From Niastella sp. OAS944 (lineage in GTDB: Bacteria; Bacteroidota; Bacteroidia; Chitinophagales; Chitinophagaceae), in assembly GCA_024809215.1 (NCBI GenBank), contig JANUBW010000001.1, positions 2,150,841 to 2,214,840 of the forward strand: a stretch of DNA of 64,000 nt, read 5' to 3'. Within the stretch, counting starts at the first letter, position 1, and each line of letters starts with the position of its first letter. Positions 1-8,129 of this stretch are shown here, piece by piece. The translations under genes and the position numbers were made by a program. Below the pieces are notes generated by a model. It did no database searches and was not told where the DNA came from. It worked only from the letters and a program-made list of their open reading frames with translations.

Positions 1-344
1 ATGGGCCGCTCTTTTAGTACCCCATGATAAATAACCGGGTTTATATAATAAACGAATACAATGCGGTGTAAAACAATGGTAATAATAACAGCCGCAGCAA
101 CCTGCAACATAATGCGGTTGAGCCCTACATTGCCATTTATGATCTGTTTAATGGCAACATACAAAGCAAAATAAGTGAACAGTAATTTAGAAAGCACCGC
201 GGCAATGGCGGCTTTAAACGCCATCCAGAATTGGATATTTTCGGGAATGTCCTTAAGGGCGGGCCCAACCCAAACAAATTCCAGCACGGTATCCTGCAAC
301 AGATACACCAGCCAGAAGATACCATGAAGCAGTATTCTTTTCAC
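1..344 (-). CDS. LytS/YehU-like membrane sensor kinase, N-terminal part (runs off window)
   Basis: Reading leftward from a GTG at 344, the frame is open to the window edge, about 114 residues. The translation starts VKRILLHGIFWLVYLLQDTV and has at least three hydrophobic segments (about residues 3-16, 35-55 and 75-100). This resembles the N-terminal membrane region of Bacteroidota LytS/YehU-type histidine kinases, which I know from the family and not from a search. The kinase domain itself lies outside the window. An in-frame TTG lies 21 bases further upstream, and the ATG just before the GTG is out of frame and stops at once, so the start is uncertain. It lies just downstream of, and in the same direction as, the 38-residue membrane protein gene. 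Confidence 0.5.
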   Translation of the reverse strand, partial: MKRILLHGIFWLVYLLQDTVLEFVWVGPALKDIPENIQFWMAFKAAIAAVLSKLLFTYFALYVAIKQIINGNVGLNRIMLQVAAAVIITIVLHRIVFVYYINPVIYHGVLKERP

Positions 345-371
345 AATACCATAAAAGTACCACAATAACTA

Positions 372-488
372 CTAGCATCCCTTCAACAACCAGTAAACCA
401 GTACAAAAACAATAATAGTACCCAGGCACCCACCGCCCCATCTCCAGGCGGCATAGCCGGCGATCAAAGTTCTTAGCCAGTCACGCAT
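372..488 (-). CDS. Small single-pass membrane protein (38 aa)
   Basis: This is a short ORF beginning MRDWLRTLIAGYAAWRW, followed by a GGG motif, a hydrophobic stretch of about 16 residues (about residues 22-37) and a terminal Cys. An amphipathic N-terminus, a glycine hinge and one membrane helix are visible. Its stop is 27 bases before the GTG of the kinase-like gene on the same strand, so the two are probably co-transcribed. It is divergent from the MocR regulator. No function is recognised. The codon structure and organised topology argue that it is real, but it is too short to be certain. Confidence 0.5.
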   Translation of the reverse strand: MRDWLRTLIAGYAAWRWGGGCLGTIIVFVLVYWLLKGC

Positions 489-568
489 AATTAAAAGATT
501 GTTATATAAAATATTTAAAAATCATGCCATGCCGGCGGCTTCCATTCCTGGCTGTAAGTCGCTAAAAT

Positions 569-608
569 GGACTATCTTAGTAGTCATTTTTAAACAGTCA
601 GGTAGTCC
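569..608. promoter_or_regulatory. Candidate MocR operator, site 1
   Basis: The arms GGACTATCT (569-577) and AGGTAGTCC (600-608) form an inverted repeat with one mismatch. They end four bases before the regulator's start codon. The core hexamers GGACTA and TAGTCC start 34 bases apart, the same distance as in the second copy at 2204-2243. A -7-like TATCTTAG (573-580) lies inside the site, so binding here would be expected to block the regulator's own promoter. Confidence 0.55.
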
Positions 609-611
609 GCT

Positions 612-2081
612 ATGCTTCCATGGAAAACGATCATACAGATACAAAAAGAATGTGATACACCGGTTTACTTACAAATAGCCAATTGCGTTATATGCGAAAT
701 GCGCAAAGGGCGGGTTGGCCCCGGTATTAAACTACCGGGCTCACGCCAGATGGCTGAACTACTGGAGGTGCATCGCAAAACCATAGTACGGGCTTACGAA
801 GAGCTCGATGCGCAGGGCTGGATAGAAATGCATCCATCAAAAGGAACATTTACCAGCCAGGAATTACCTGAAATAAACGCCCGCCGTTTTTCAAACAACC
901 ATAAGCAAAAGAACTTTCCCGCCACAACCGGTTACTCCGTAAAGGTGAATACAATTACCAAAGACCCTTCTTTGCCAACCCGGCATATTAATGGCTTTCA
1001 TGATGGGCCCGATATGCGGTTGATACCATCCGATGAATTGGGCCGGGCTTATAAAAGCGTTATGTCGAGAAATACCTACCTGAAATTTATGTCGTACGTT
1101 GAAACGCCCGGTGTTCAAAAATTCAGGACCGTATTATCTGATTATCTTAATGCAAGCCGTGGCGTTCAAACAACTTTCGAAAACATTCTGGTTACCCGGG
1201 GTGCGCAAATGGCGCTTTATCTTTTAACGGTGGTACTATTTTCAAAAGACGACACCATCATAGTAGGCGATACAAATTATTATTATGCCGATCATGTTTT
1301 TCTACAGGCCGGCATGCAATTGGCGCGCGTTAAAGTCGACGAGTGCGGCATTGATGTAGAAGAAATTGAAAAGTTATGCCGTCGCAAAAAGATCAAAGCA
1401 TTATACATTACATCGCATCACCATTACCCAACTACCGTAACGCTTTCGGCTGCCCGCCGCATTCAATTACTGGCGCTTGCAGAAAAATATGGTTTTATCA
1501 TTATCGAAGACGATTATGATTACGATTTCCATTACTTAAGCAGTCCCATGCTGCCCCTGGTAAGCGCCGATACAAAAGGAATGGTAGTGTATATAGGCAC
1601 ACTCAGCAAAACCGTTGCTCCAGCTATTCGAACCGGTTATATAATAGCGCCGCAAAATCTTATTCTTGAATTAAGCCGCATCAGGCAGCTGATTGATGTG
1701 CAGGGCGACCCCATTATGGAACTGGCGCTGATCGAAATGTTTGAAGAAGGCCATATAAAAAGGCATTTGAAAAAAGCACAACTTGCTTATCATAAACGTC
1801 GCGATTCCTTATGCAGTTTATTGAAGGATAATCTTTCGGATATTATAGATTTTAAAGTGCCAGATGGCGGACTGGCCATTTGGGCAAAATTTCATAAATC
1901 GGTACCGCTGCCACCGCTTGCAGAAAAATTAAGATCGCAGGGACTTATTATTTCAAATGGTTTAATACATAACAACGCTGATATCTCTATGAATGCCACC
2001 CGAATGGGCTTTGCCTGGATGAATGAAGAAGAGGCGGCACAGGCTGTTGAACTGCTTATCAAAACTATTCGCTCAAAATAA
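612..2081 (+). CDS. MocR/PdxR-type transcriptional regulator (GntR helix-turn-helix fused to aminotransferase class I domain)
   Basis: This 489-residue protein has an N-terminal GntR winged helix (about residues 15-85, with the typical LPGSRQMAELLEVHRKTIVR recognition region). A fold-type I aminotransferase domain follows (about 125-485). The PLP lysine is visible as Lys333 in TLSKTVAPAIRTGYI, and EDDYDYDF is the usual upstream cofactor-binding stretch. MocR proteins bind PLP or an aldimine and commonly repress themselves while activating a neighbouring gene. The operator overlapping its own promoter and the matching site before the next gene fit that behaviour. The ATG at 612 sits right after the operator. 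The target pathway cannot be read from the sequence. Confidence 0.9.
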   Translation: MLPWKTIIQIQKECDTPVYLQIANCVICEMRKGRVGPGIKLPGSRQMAELLEVHRKTIVRAYEELDAQGWIEMHPSKGTFTSQELPEINARRFSNNHKQKNFPATTGYSVKVNTITKDPSLPTRHINGFHDGPDMRLIPSDELGRAYKSVMSRNTYLKFMSYVETPGVQKFRTVLSDYLNASRGVQTTFENILVTRGAQMALYLLTVVLFSKDDTIIVGDTNYYYADHVFLQAGMQLARVKVDECGIDVEEIEKLCRRKKIKALYITSHHHYPTTVTLSAARRIQLLALAEKYGFIIIEDDYDYDFHYLSSPMLPLVSADTKGMVVYIGTLSKTVAPAIRTGYIIAPQNLILELSRIRQLIDVQGDPIMELALIEMFEEGHIKRHLKKAQLAYHKRRDSLCSLLKDNLSDIIDFKVPDGGLAIWAKFHKSVPLPPLAEKLRSQGLIISNGLIHNNADISMNATRMGFAWMNEEEAAQAVELLIKTIRSK

Positions 2082-2203
2082 ATATTTCCTTTCTCCGTTT
2101 TAGTGCCGACTTTTTAAAATGCATCAAGAGCATTAACAATTGTTATGCTCATACCTGGCTTGTTGTAATACACAAATATCATTTACTGTTGCCCCATTAA
2201 ACC

Positions 2204-2243
2204 GGACTACCTGGAATCTCAAAACCGGATACCGTTATAGTCC
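2204..2243. promoter_or_regulatory. Candidate MocR operator, site 2
   Basis: GGACTACCT (2204-2212) and TATAGTCC (2236-2243) repeat the geometry of the site at 569-608: GGACTA and TAGTCC start exactly 34 bases apart in both. Here the site lies just upstream of a -7-like TACCTTTA (2254-2261), the position expected for an activator. Confidence 0.55.
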
Positions 2244-2253
2244 AAATACAATA

Positions 2254-2261
2254 TACCTTTA
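2254..2261 (+). promoter_or_regulatory. Probable -7 element of the PepSY-like gene promoter
   Basis: TACCTTTA matches the Bacteroidota -7 consensus TAnnTTTG except for the last base. It lies 43 bases before the start codon and directly after the second MocR operator. A good -33 TTTG is not visible, which fits an activator-dependent promoter. Confidence 0.4.
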
Positions 2262-2303
2262 CGACCGATTATTATTGTTTCTAAGTTTCTAAAAGTTTAA
2301 GCC

Positions 2304-2765
2304 ATGAAAAAGTTCAGCATTATGTTCTCTGCATTATTCCTTTGCATCAGTTTAATAGCCCGTGATCCTGGTCCGGGTGAAAAAGACGAACTGATCAAAA
2401 CTTTCACTACCAGTTTTCCCAAAGCCGAGCGCGTTCATTGGTATGAAATGCCCAAAGCATGGGTGGTTAATTTCGTTACAGATGGTGTTCGTTCACGCAT
2501 TGTGTACACCAAAGACGGAAAAATAACTGAGTTTACCCGTTATTATTTTGAAACGAATATGCCATTCCTGATCCGCTCAAAGATCAAAGAAGCTTATCCA
2601 ACCAAAAGCATTTTTGGCGTGGTTGAAGTTTCAGTGATGGCCGAAGGCGGTGTTTCTAAAATGGATTATTACGTGAAGCTGGAAGATGAAAAATACTGGT
2701 CAACTGTTCAATCTGACAATGAAGGAAATCTGCGCTTGGTAGAAAAATATAAAAAGGCGCAATAA
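2304..2765 (+). CDS. Exported PepSY-like small protein
   Basis: This 153-residue protein has an N-terminal signal peptide (about residues 1-19, KKFSIMFSALFLCISLIA). The rest resembles Bacteroidota PepSY-like (DUF2874-type) proteins: FPKAERVHWYEMPKAWVVNF followed by VYTKDGKITEFTRYYFE and a second, weaker repeat (YYVKLEDEKYWSTV...GNLRLVEKYKK). Such proteins are periplasmic or surface-exposed and of unclear role. The gene stands alone between a MocR-type operator and a strong terminator, so it is a single-gene unit and the best candidate target of that regulator. Confidence 0.7.
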   Translation: MKKFSIMFSALFLCISLIARDPGPGEKDELIKTFTTSFPKAERVHWYEMPKAWVVNFVTDGVRSRIVYTKDGKITEFTRYYFETNMPFLIRSKIKEAYPTKSIFGVVEVSVMAEGGVSKMDYYVKLEDEKYWSTVQSDNEGNLRLVEKYKKAQ

Positions 2766-2800
2766 AAGAAGAGAAGGGAAAATAAGTTTCTTTTTTTAGG

Positions 2801-2845
2801 AAAAAGGCAAGGGTTGAAAGTAATACTTTCAACCCTTGCCTTTTT
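2801..2845 (+). terminator. Intrinsic terminator, 22-bp perfect inverted repeat
   Basis: The arms 2801-2822 and 2824-2845 are perfect reverse complements separated by one base (core GGCAAGGGTTGAAAG / CTTTCAACCCTTGCC). They end in a T-run. The repeat lies 36 bases after the PepSY-like stop codon and separates that gene from the protease gene. Confidence 0.85.
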
Positions 2846-2929
2846 GCTTTTATTCCCCCCATGAAACAAACTATTGACATTACCATTATATACAATATAT
2901 TTTAAATACCATATAACACCTGGAATTAG

Positions 2930-2937
2930 TATTTTTG
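2930..2937 (+). promoter_or_regulatory. Probable -7 element of the M48 protease promoter
   Basis: TATTTTTG is an exact match to the Bacteroidota -7 consensus TAnnTTTG, 32 bases before the ATG at 2969. The -33 region is only A/T-rich. Confidence 0.45.
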
Positions 2938-2968
2938 CGCTGAAAAATTACATCGTAAAAACGTATCC

Positions 2969-4423
2969 ATGTATTCCCTAAAACCCCTGGTAACTGCTGC
3001 CCTTTTAACCGTTCTTTCAATACCTGTAATTGCACAAACGAAGCCACTGTACAATTTCCAGGACCTTTCACATCTATATTATAAAAAACAAAAAGATTCC
3101 TTAACAAAAGCCTGGACGGTTCCCGCCATTTATAAAGACAAAGCCACCCAAAAGAAATACAAAGAGATCTGGGACGAGCGCACCAGCTTTTTTACCGGCG
3201 CCATAGATGGCGATAACTACATTCACGACAAAGAAGTGTATGATTATGTAGATGGCATTATTACAGAGATCGTTCAGGCAAATAAGGCCCTGATGCCGGT
3301 GAAGCCTATGTTACTTATCGACAGAAGCTCATCAGTAAACGCATATGCAATAGGAAACAATATCATTGCGGTTAACCTTGGCCTTATTGTATTTAGCCGT
3401 TCAAAGGAAGAACTGTCGCTGGTAATTGCCCACGAACTGTCGCACAACATTCTTACCCATCCTGAAAACGCAATGAAGCAACGCGCTGAATGGCTTACTT
3501 CGGATGAATACCAAAAGTCGCTTAATGCTGTACTCGATTCTAAATATGAACGGCTTACCCGGCTAAAAAAAGTGATCGAGAATTATTCATTCAGCAGAAG
3601 CAAACACCAGCGCTACCACGAAAGCGATGCCGACTCACTGGCGATCATACTTTTGAAAAAAAGTAATATTGCTTTTAAGGCCGGGTTCTTCCTTCGTCTC
3701 GATAGTGCAGATATTGTATATCAGCAGCCGCTGAAGACACCGGTTAAGAACTATTTTGTTGCTTATAACCTTCCTTTTGAGGATGCCTGGACAAAAAAAC
3801 GGTCAAAAGGCCTATCGTCAAGGGCATATAACTTTAAAGATACTACCGGCGTTAGCGACTCATTAAAGACACACCCCGATTGTGTAGAAAGGTATAATAA
3901 AACCCGTAGCCAGAATGTGACAGCTACCCTTACCCCCATACCCGCAAACATAACCGATAAAGCAAACAAAATGCTCATTTGGAACATGTACTCCAACATG
4001 AGCTTAACGCCATGCCTGTATCGCATACTTCTTGAAAAAGACAAGGGTAATACCGATGCATGGTACGATTTCATGTTCAACAATATCATCTCAGGTTTAT
4101 ATTATTCCGACCGTGAACTTCATCGCTTTAATGCAATTGGTGTAATTCAAAAAGAATACATTTCAAAAGACTATTATGAGTTGCAAACCATGTTTGAACA
4201 AATTCCCCGGGAACAGCTGGAGCAACTTTGTAAACAATTTCATAATGCAGGCTTCTGGCAAAACATGCCTTCCAGTGAAAAAGCGCTGAAAAGCTTCCTT
4301 TACACATTGGCACTGGACCCCGATAATTCTACTACTAAAAAATCACAAGCAGCTAAAGCATTTACTACCGACAATGCCAACAGTATGTATTACGAATTGG
4401 CCAAAAATTTTGAAAAGCAATAA
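2969..4423 (+). CDS. Exported M48-family zinc metalloprotease
   Basis: This 484-residue protein has a signal peptide ending near ALLTVLSIPVIAQ (about residue 22). The peptidase M48 core has the zinc motif HELSH at residues 155-159 and a third ligand Glu218 in YHESDADSLA. The preceding IDRSSSVNAYAIGNNIIAVN segment is typical of M48 enzymes such as BepA/YfgC, which process outer-membrane or periplasmic proteins. The long C-terminal part (about 260-484) has no recognised domain and may be helical repeats. Two exported paralogues of unknown function follow after 30 bases, and the three genes probably form one transcript. Confidence 0.88.
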   Translation: MYSLKPLVTAALLTVLSIPVIAQTKPLYNFQDLSHLYYKKQKDSLTKAWTVPAIYKDKATQKKYKEIWDERTSFFTGAIDGDNYIHDKEVYDYVDGIITEIVQANKALMPVKPMLLIDRSSSVNAYAIGNNIIAVNLGLIVFSRSKEELSLVIAHELSHNILTHPENAMKQRAEWLTSDEYQKSLNAVLDSKYERLTRLKKVIENYSFSRSKHQRYHESDADSLAIILLKKSNIAFKAGFFLRLDSADIVYQQPLKTPVKNYFVAYNLPFEDAWTKKRSKGLSSRAYNFKDTTGVSDSLKTHPDCVERYNKTRSQNVTATLTPIPANITDKANKMLIWNMYSNMSLTPCLYRILLEKDKGNTDAWYDFMFNNIISGLYYSDRELHRFNAIGVIQKEYISKDYYELQTMFEQIPREQLEQLCKQFHNAGFWQNMPSSEKALKSFLYTLALDPDNSTTKKSQAAKAFTTDNANSMYYELAKNFEKQ

Positions 4424-4453
4424 CCCTTACCAAACCTTTTACAACCAAAACGA

Positions 4454-6028
4454 ATGAAAAAACTACTTACAGCATTCCTGCTGCTATTATCAGTGTGTGT
4501 TACGCAAGCTCAAACAAAAGTATTTAAAGAAGTTGGCGAAGACATTCAATCGCAGGTAAAACCTATTTACCAGGACAATGCCCTGGTTGGTTACGTAGTG
4601 TTTACCCAACTTGAAAAAGCAAGCGCCGATTCGTTCAACTATAAGATCACCCTTATGGATGAAAACCTGAACGATATCGGCGTGGTGAAGTTCAAAGAAG
4701 TAAAATTGTATTTATACGGTGTAACTTTTGAGCAGGATGTATTATGCCTCGCTTACTTTAAAAGTAATTTCTATTTTAAGGAATATACCAGCAAAAAAGA
4801 ATATAAACAGGCTAAGGAAAATGAGAAGACCTCTATCTTAACCCAGTTTTTAAGCCTCGATGGTAAGATCATAAAATCAAATTCATTAAGCGTTCAGGTA
4901 AGCTCTGAATATGGCGGTAAACTGGCCCGGAAATCCTATATGGGCGGCAGTACCATTAAAAGCGTACACCTTCGCAATATTCCTGGAAAAGGCTTTGCCT
5001 TATTATATGGCGATGAACGAAAAAATACACTTGTGGCTTTTAACACTGCCGGCGATCAGTTATGGCAAAAGCAGGTAAAGCTTTTTGAGGGGGCTAAACT
5101 CGCCAACATGTTAGTAGCAAAACAATACATTTATGTACTCACTAAAAATAAAGCCAACAAAGGAAATGGCGATATGCAACTGGGCGGCTATGAAGTATTA
5201 GGATATCATATTGGCGATTCTGCGGCTCCGTTTAAACATGTCCTGAAAGATAAACAGGGCAACTCATTAAGTATTACCTCTTTTTCAAACGATCCGGTTA
5301 CAGGTAACCTCTTTGTAAGCGGGGGCATAATTGACCCAAGAAAAGGTAATAATTATGAAACGCCCAAACACTTTGCAAGAGGCGTTTACGCAGGTTTATA
5401 TTCCATATCTGTTAATGGACCTAAGAAAAGCGATATTACGGAGGTTTATTCATACTGGAAAGATGAATCGCAACCGCTTTTCACAAGAAAGGGCCGCATC
5501 CGTGAAAAGAAAACTAATTGCTGGTATGATGGTACCATTAAGGATTATGATGGCAACGTTTATTTTTATGGTACAACATACAGAAAGAAAGTTAAAGTGG
5601 GTTCTATAATCTCTTCTGTTATCCTGGCGCCAGTTGGTTATGGATTTTTTATTGCAGCATTTGGCTACAATAAAGTAAAAATGGACAATACTATTTTACT
5701 AAAACAAAGTCCAAAAGGTGAATTATCAGTAGAGAAATATATCGCAGCCGACAAAGGAAACTATGTTCCCAATAGAGCTGGCTGGTACTTCGATACCAGA
5801 TCGTACATGACTGCAAACAATCCCGAAACAAAAAACGTCTATCTGATCATGTCAGACAGAAGTAATTTCTTTATTTACAGCACTAAAGCGAAAGAAATTA
5901 TTCGCACCATTCCACGTAAAGAAGGTAACTATTACACAAATATTTACCCGGCCAAAGAAGGCCATTATATGGTTTCGGAATACAACAGAAGTGAAAGATC
6001 TACTACTGTTTCTATTGAGGCATTGTAA
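4454..6028 (+). CDS. Exported protein of unknown function, copy A of a tandem pair
   Basis: This 524-residue protein has a signal peptide (cleavage after TQAQ, about residue 20). Its N-terminal 130 residues are nearly the same as those of the next gene (for example the shared blocks ALVGYV and LMDENLNDIGVV). The proteins look rich in beta strands and may form a propeller. A glycine- and isoleucine-rich hydrophobic stretch near residues 380-400 is absent from copy B. They resemble proteins annotated as DUF6770 in this phylum, which is recalled and not checked. The leader reads AACCAAAAC two bases before the ATG. Confidence 0.75.
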   Translation: MKKLLTAFLLLLSVCVTQAQTKVFKEVGEDIQSQVKPIYQDNALVGYVVFTQLEKASADSFNYKITLMDENLNDIGVVKFKEVKLYLYGVTFEQDVLCLAYFKSNFYFKEYTSKKEYKQAKENEKTSILTQFLSLDGKIIKSNSLSVQVSSEYGGKLARKSYMGGSTIKSVHLRNIPGKGFALLYGDERKNTLVAFNTAGDQLWQKQVKLFEGAKLANMLVAKQYIYVLTKNKANKGNGDMQLGGYEVLGYHIGDSAAPFKHVLKDKQGNSLSITSFSNDPVTGNLFVSGGIIDPRKGNNYETPKHFARGVYAGLYSISVNGPKKSDITEVYSYWKDESQPLFTRKGRIREKKTNCWYDGTIKDYDGNVYFYGTTYRKKVKVGSIISSVILAPVGYGFFIAAFGYNKVKMDNTILLKQSPKGELSVEKYIAADKGNYVPNRAGWYFDTRSYMTANNPETKNVYLIMSDRSNFFIYSTKAKEIIRTIPRKEGNYYTNIYPAKEGHYMVSEYNRSERSTTVSIEAL

Positions 6029-6083
6029 GATAAAATAGGATATAAGCCACTAACTCAAATACTGTTTCCCAAAAACCAAATCA

Positions 6084-7568
6084 ATGAAAAAGTTATTCAC
6101 ACTTTTGCTGCTGCTCACTGTGTGTTATGTCCATGCGCAAAAAAAAGTCTTTAAAGCTGTAAGCGAGGACATTTCATCGCAGTTCAAACCAATTTACCAG
6201 GATTATGCCCTGGTGGGTTACGTAGCTTTCACCCAGCTTGAAAAAATAAGCACCGATTCATTTAGTTACAAGATCACTATTATGGATGAAAACCTGAATG
6301 ATATTGGGGTGGTTAATCTCAGGGACCATAAACTCATACTACATGGTGCAAGAATGGAACAGGATGTATTGAGCCTGTGTTACCTTAAAAGCAACTTCTA
6401 TAATAATGAGTTTGCGAACAGACAGGAATATATTGATGCTATCAATAATGATAGGACATCTGTCTTTTTCCAGTTCTTAAATCTTAATGGAAAAATTATT
6501 AACACAGCCTCGTTACCGGTAACATTGTACCATAAGGTGGTGCCACGCAACGCAAGGATCAAAGATTTTTATGTTGACGGTGGCCTGAAGGGACCAATAC
6601 AATTTCTTAATGTTACAGGAAAAGGGTTTGCAGCTTTTTACAGAGATGATGAAAAAAATAGCCTGGTTACTTTAAATACCCGCGGCGATATCATATGGCA
6701 AAAGCAAATTAAAGAGGAAGCCTTCGCTTTAACCTTGTTAACCGCCGGGCTGGATGTTTACGTGCTGGGGTACAAGGCTGGCAATATGCTACACCGCGGG
6801 TATGAATTGTATGGCTATAATGCATCTGACCCTTCCATTTCTTCAACACTCAGGATGAACCATGACGATCAGGGCAATAGATACCATTTTAGTAATTTTA
6901 GCGTTGATCCTGCCACTGGTAAAGCATATATAAGCGGTTACACAGTAACCGATAAAAAATATCTTAGCTATGACGATCCAGATGATTTTAAAAACGGCAG
7001 TTATGCGGGTTTATTTACCATAAACATAAAAGATCATGTAAAAGGCATAACAACCGATGTATTCTCTAATTGGGTAGACGGCTCTCAATCATTTATTACA
7101 AAAGACGGCCATTTTAAAGATGAAACAATATTCAAGCATAGTAACTCCTTTAAAGATTACAACAACGCAACCTATCATATAGGTACTGCCATCCTTATAA
7201 ATGGTTCCAAAGTAACACAAAAAAATACCATCATTTTTAAACAGGATGATAAAGGTAACCTTACAATAGATAACTCCGTGGAAGGTGACAATACACCTTC
7301 TTTCAAAACCGGCGATGAGGGCCTTAGCGCGAATTTAAAAAAGTATTATACGGTTACTAACCCCGACACCAAAACCTTTTACCTGATCATAGATGATAAA
7401 CAGAACATTTATATCTATAATCTCAATACAAAAAAAGTAGTTCGTACCATTTCTCATATCGATGGCAATATTACTACTCAGGTTTTTCCAGCCAAAGAAG
7501 GGCATGTAATAGTGGCAGAATACAACAAAAAAGAAAAAACGACAACCGTATCAATTGAAGCAATATAA
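6084..7568 (+). CDS. Exported protein of unknown function, copy B of a tandem pair
   Basis: This 494-residue paralogue of the upstream gene has a signal peptide ending at YVHAQ and the same order of conserved blocks. Both end in ...TTVSIEA followed by one or two residues. Similarity is strongest in the first 130 residues and the last 50, with a more divergent middle. It lies 55 bases after copy A, and an intrinsic terminator follows, so the unit is protease-copy A-copy B. No catalytic motif is visible. Confidence 0.75.
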   Translation: MKKLFTLLLLLTVCYVHAQKKVFKAVSEDISSQFKPIYQDYALVGYVAFTQLEKISTDSFSYKITIMDENLNDIGVVNLRDHKLILHGARMEQDVLSLCYLKSNFYNNEFANRQEYIDAINNDRTSVFFQFLNLNGKIINTASLPVTLYHKVVPRNARIKDFYVDGGLKGPIQFLNVTGKGFAAFYRDDEKNSLVTLNTRGDIIWQKQIKEEAFALTLLTAGLDVYVLGYKAGNMLHRGYELYGYNASDPSISSTLRMNHDDQGNRYHFSNFSVDPATGKAYISGYTVTDKKYLSYDDPDDFKNGSYAGLFTINIKDHVKGITTDVFSNWVDGSQSFITKDGHFKDETIFKHSNSFKDYNNATYHIGTAILINGSKVTQKNTIIFKQDDKGNLTIDNSVEGDNTPSFKTGDEGLSANLKKYYTVTNPDTKTFYLIIDDKQNIYIYNLNTKKVVRTISHIDGNITTQVFPAKEGHVIVAEYNKKEKTTTVSIEAI

Positions 7569-7585
7569 ACACTAAAAAAATTAAA

Positions 7586-7615
7586 GGCCCCGACTGCAAC
7601 ATCGGGGTCTTTTTA
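7586..7615 (+). terminator. Intrinsic terminator
   Basis: CCCCGA and TCGGGG arms (about 7588-7606) enclose an 8-9 base loop and are followed by TCTTTTT. It closes the protease/paralogue operon and lies before the convergent nuo operon. Confidence 0.75.
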
Positions 7616-7749
7616 TGTTCACCCTACACTAAAAAACTAAAACAGATCGTACGAAGGATAGCCCGGCACTTTATTAGGGCCAGTTTGCAAAATTTATTTC
7701 ATGGTAAGGACGAAGATCAAGTAAGACTACGTAAATAAAATTGCGACTA

Positions 7750-8121
7750 CTACTTTTTTGAAAAGTATGGCACATTATCCCTGCTTACTGTTTCCTTTTG
7801 TTGCCAGTACGCCAAGGTAACAATGTGTCCATTGTATGTTTTCAATAGTCTGCCAAAGATGGCATTGGTGGGGTTGAACGTAACATCAGTAACACCAATA
7901 GTAAATGTTGCCGGTGGTGTTGGAACCGGAGCATCTGTAGCAGCAGGTGTCGCCGGCGCTGCGGCCTTAGGTGGCGGCGATGTTACAACTACCACTGTAT
8001 ATTTATTGAACTCTAATAATGGTTTTAAAAAATCAACCCGTTGTTGCGACGCATTTTTTTCTACAATGGCGCATTTAACGCCATCCAGCTCTTCAAACTC
8101 ATGATTCTTATTAATAGCCAT
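7750..8121 (-). CDS. Hypothetical soluble protein at the 3' end of the nuo operon
   Basis: This 123-residue protein starts at ATG 8121 (MAINKNHEFEELDGVKCAIVE), eight bases after the nuoN stop. The frame can be extended further upstream, but that would overlap nuoN. Two conserved-looking halves (residues 1-50 and 72-123) are joined by an Ala/Pro-rich linker of about 20 residues starting SPPPKAAAPATPAATDAPVP. There is no signal peptide and no membrane segment. The spacing implies co-transcription with complex I, but no role is recognised. The antisense ORF at 7823-8104 is judged a shadow. Confidence 0.65.
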   Translation of the reverse strand: MAINKNHEFEELDGVKCAIVEKNASQQRVDFLKPLLEFNKYTVVVVTSPPPKAAAPATPAATDAPVPTPPATFTIGVTDVTFNPTNAIFGRLLKTYNGHIVTLAYWQQKETVSRDNVPYFSKK

Positions 8122-8129
8122 AATTAATA

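Noticed and set aside
7823-8104. 93-codon plus-strand frame rich in Ala, Gly and Val
   Set aside because: It is antisense to the Ala/Pro linker of the nuo-linked gene, whose frame and spacing to nuoN are better supported.
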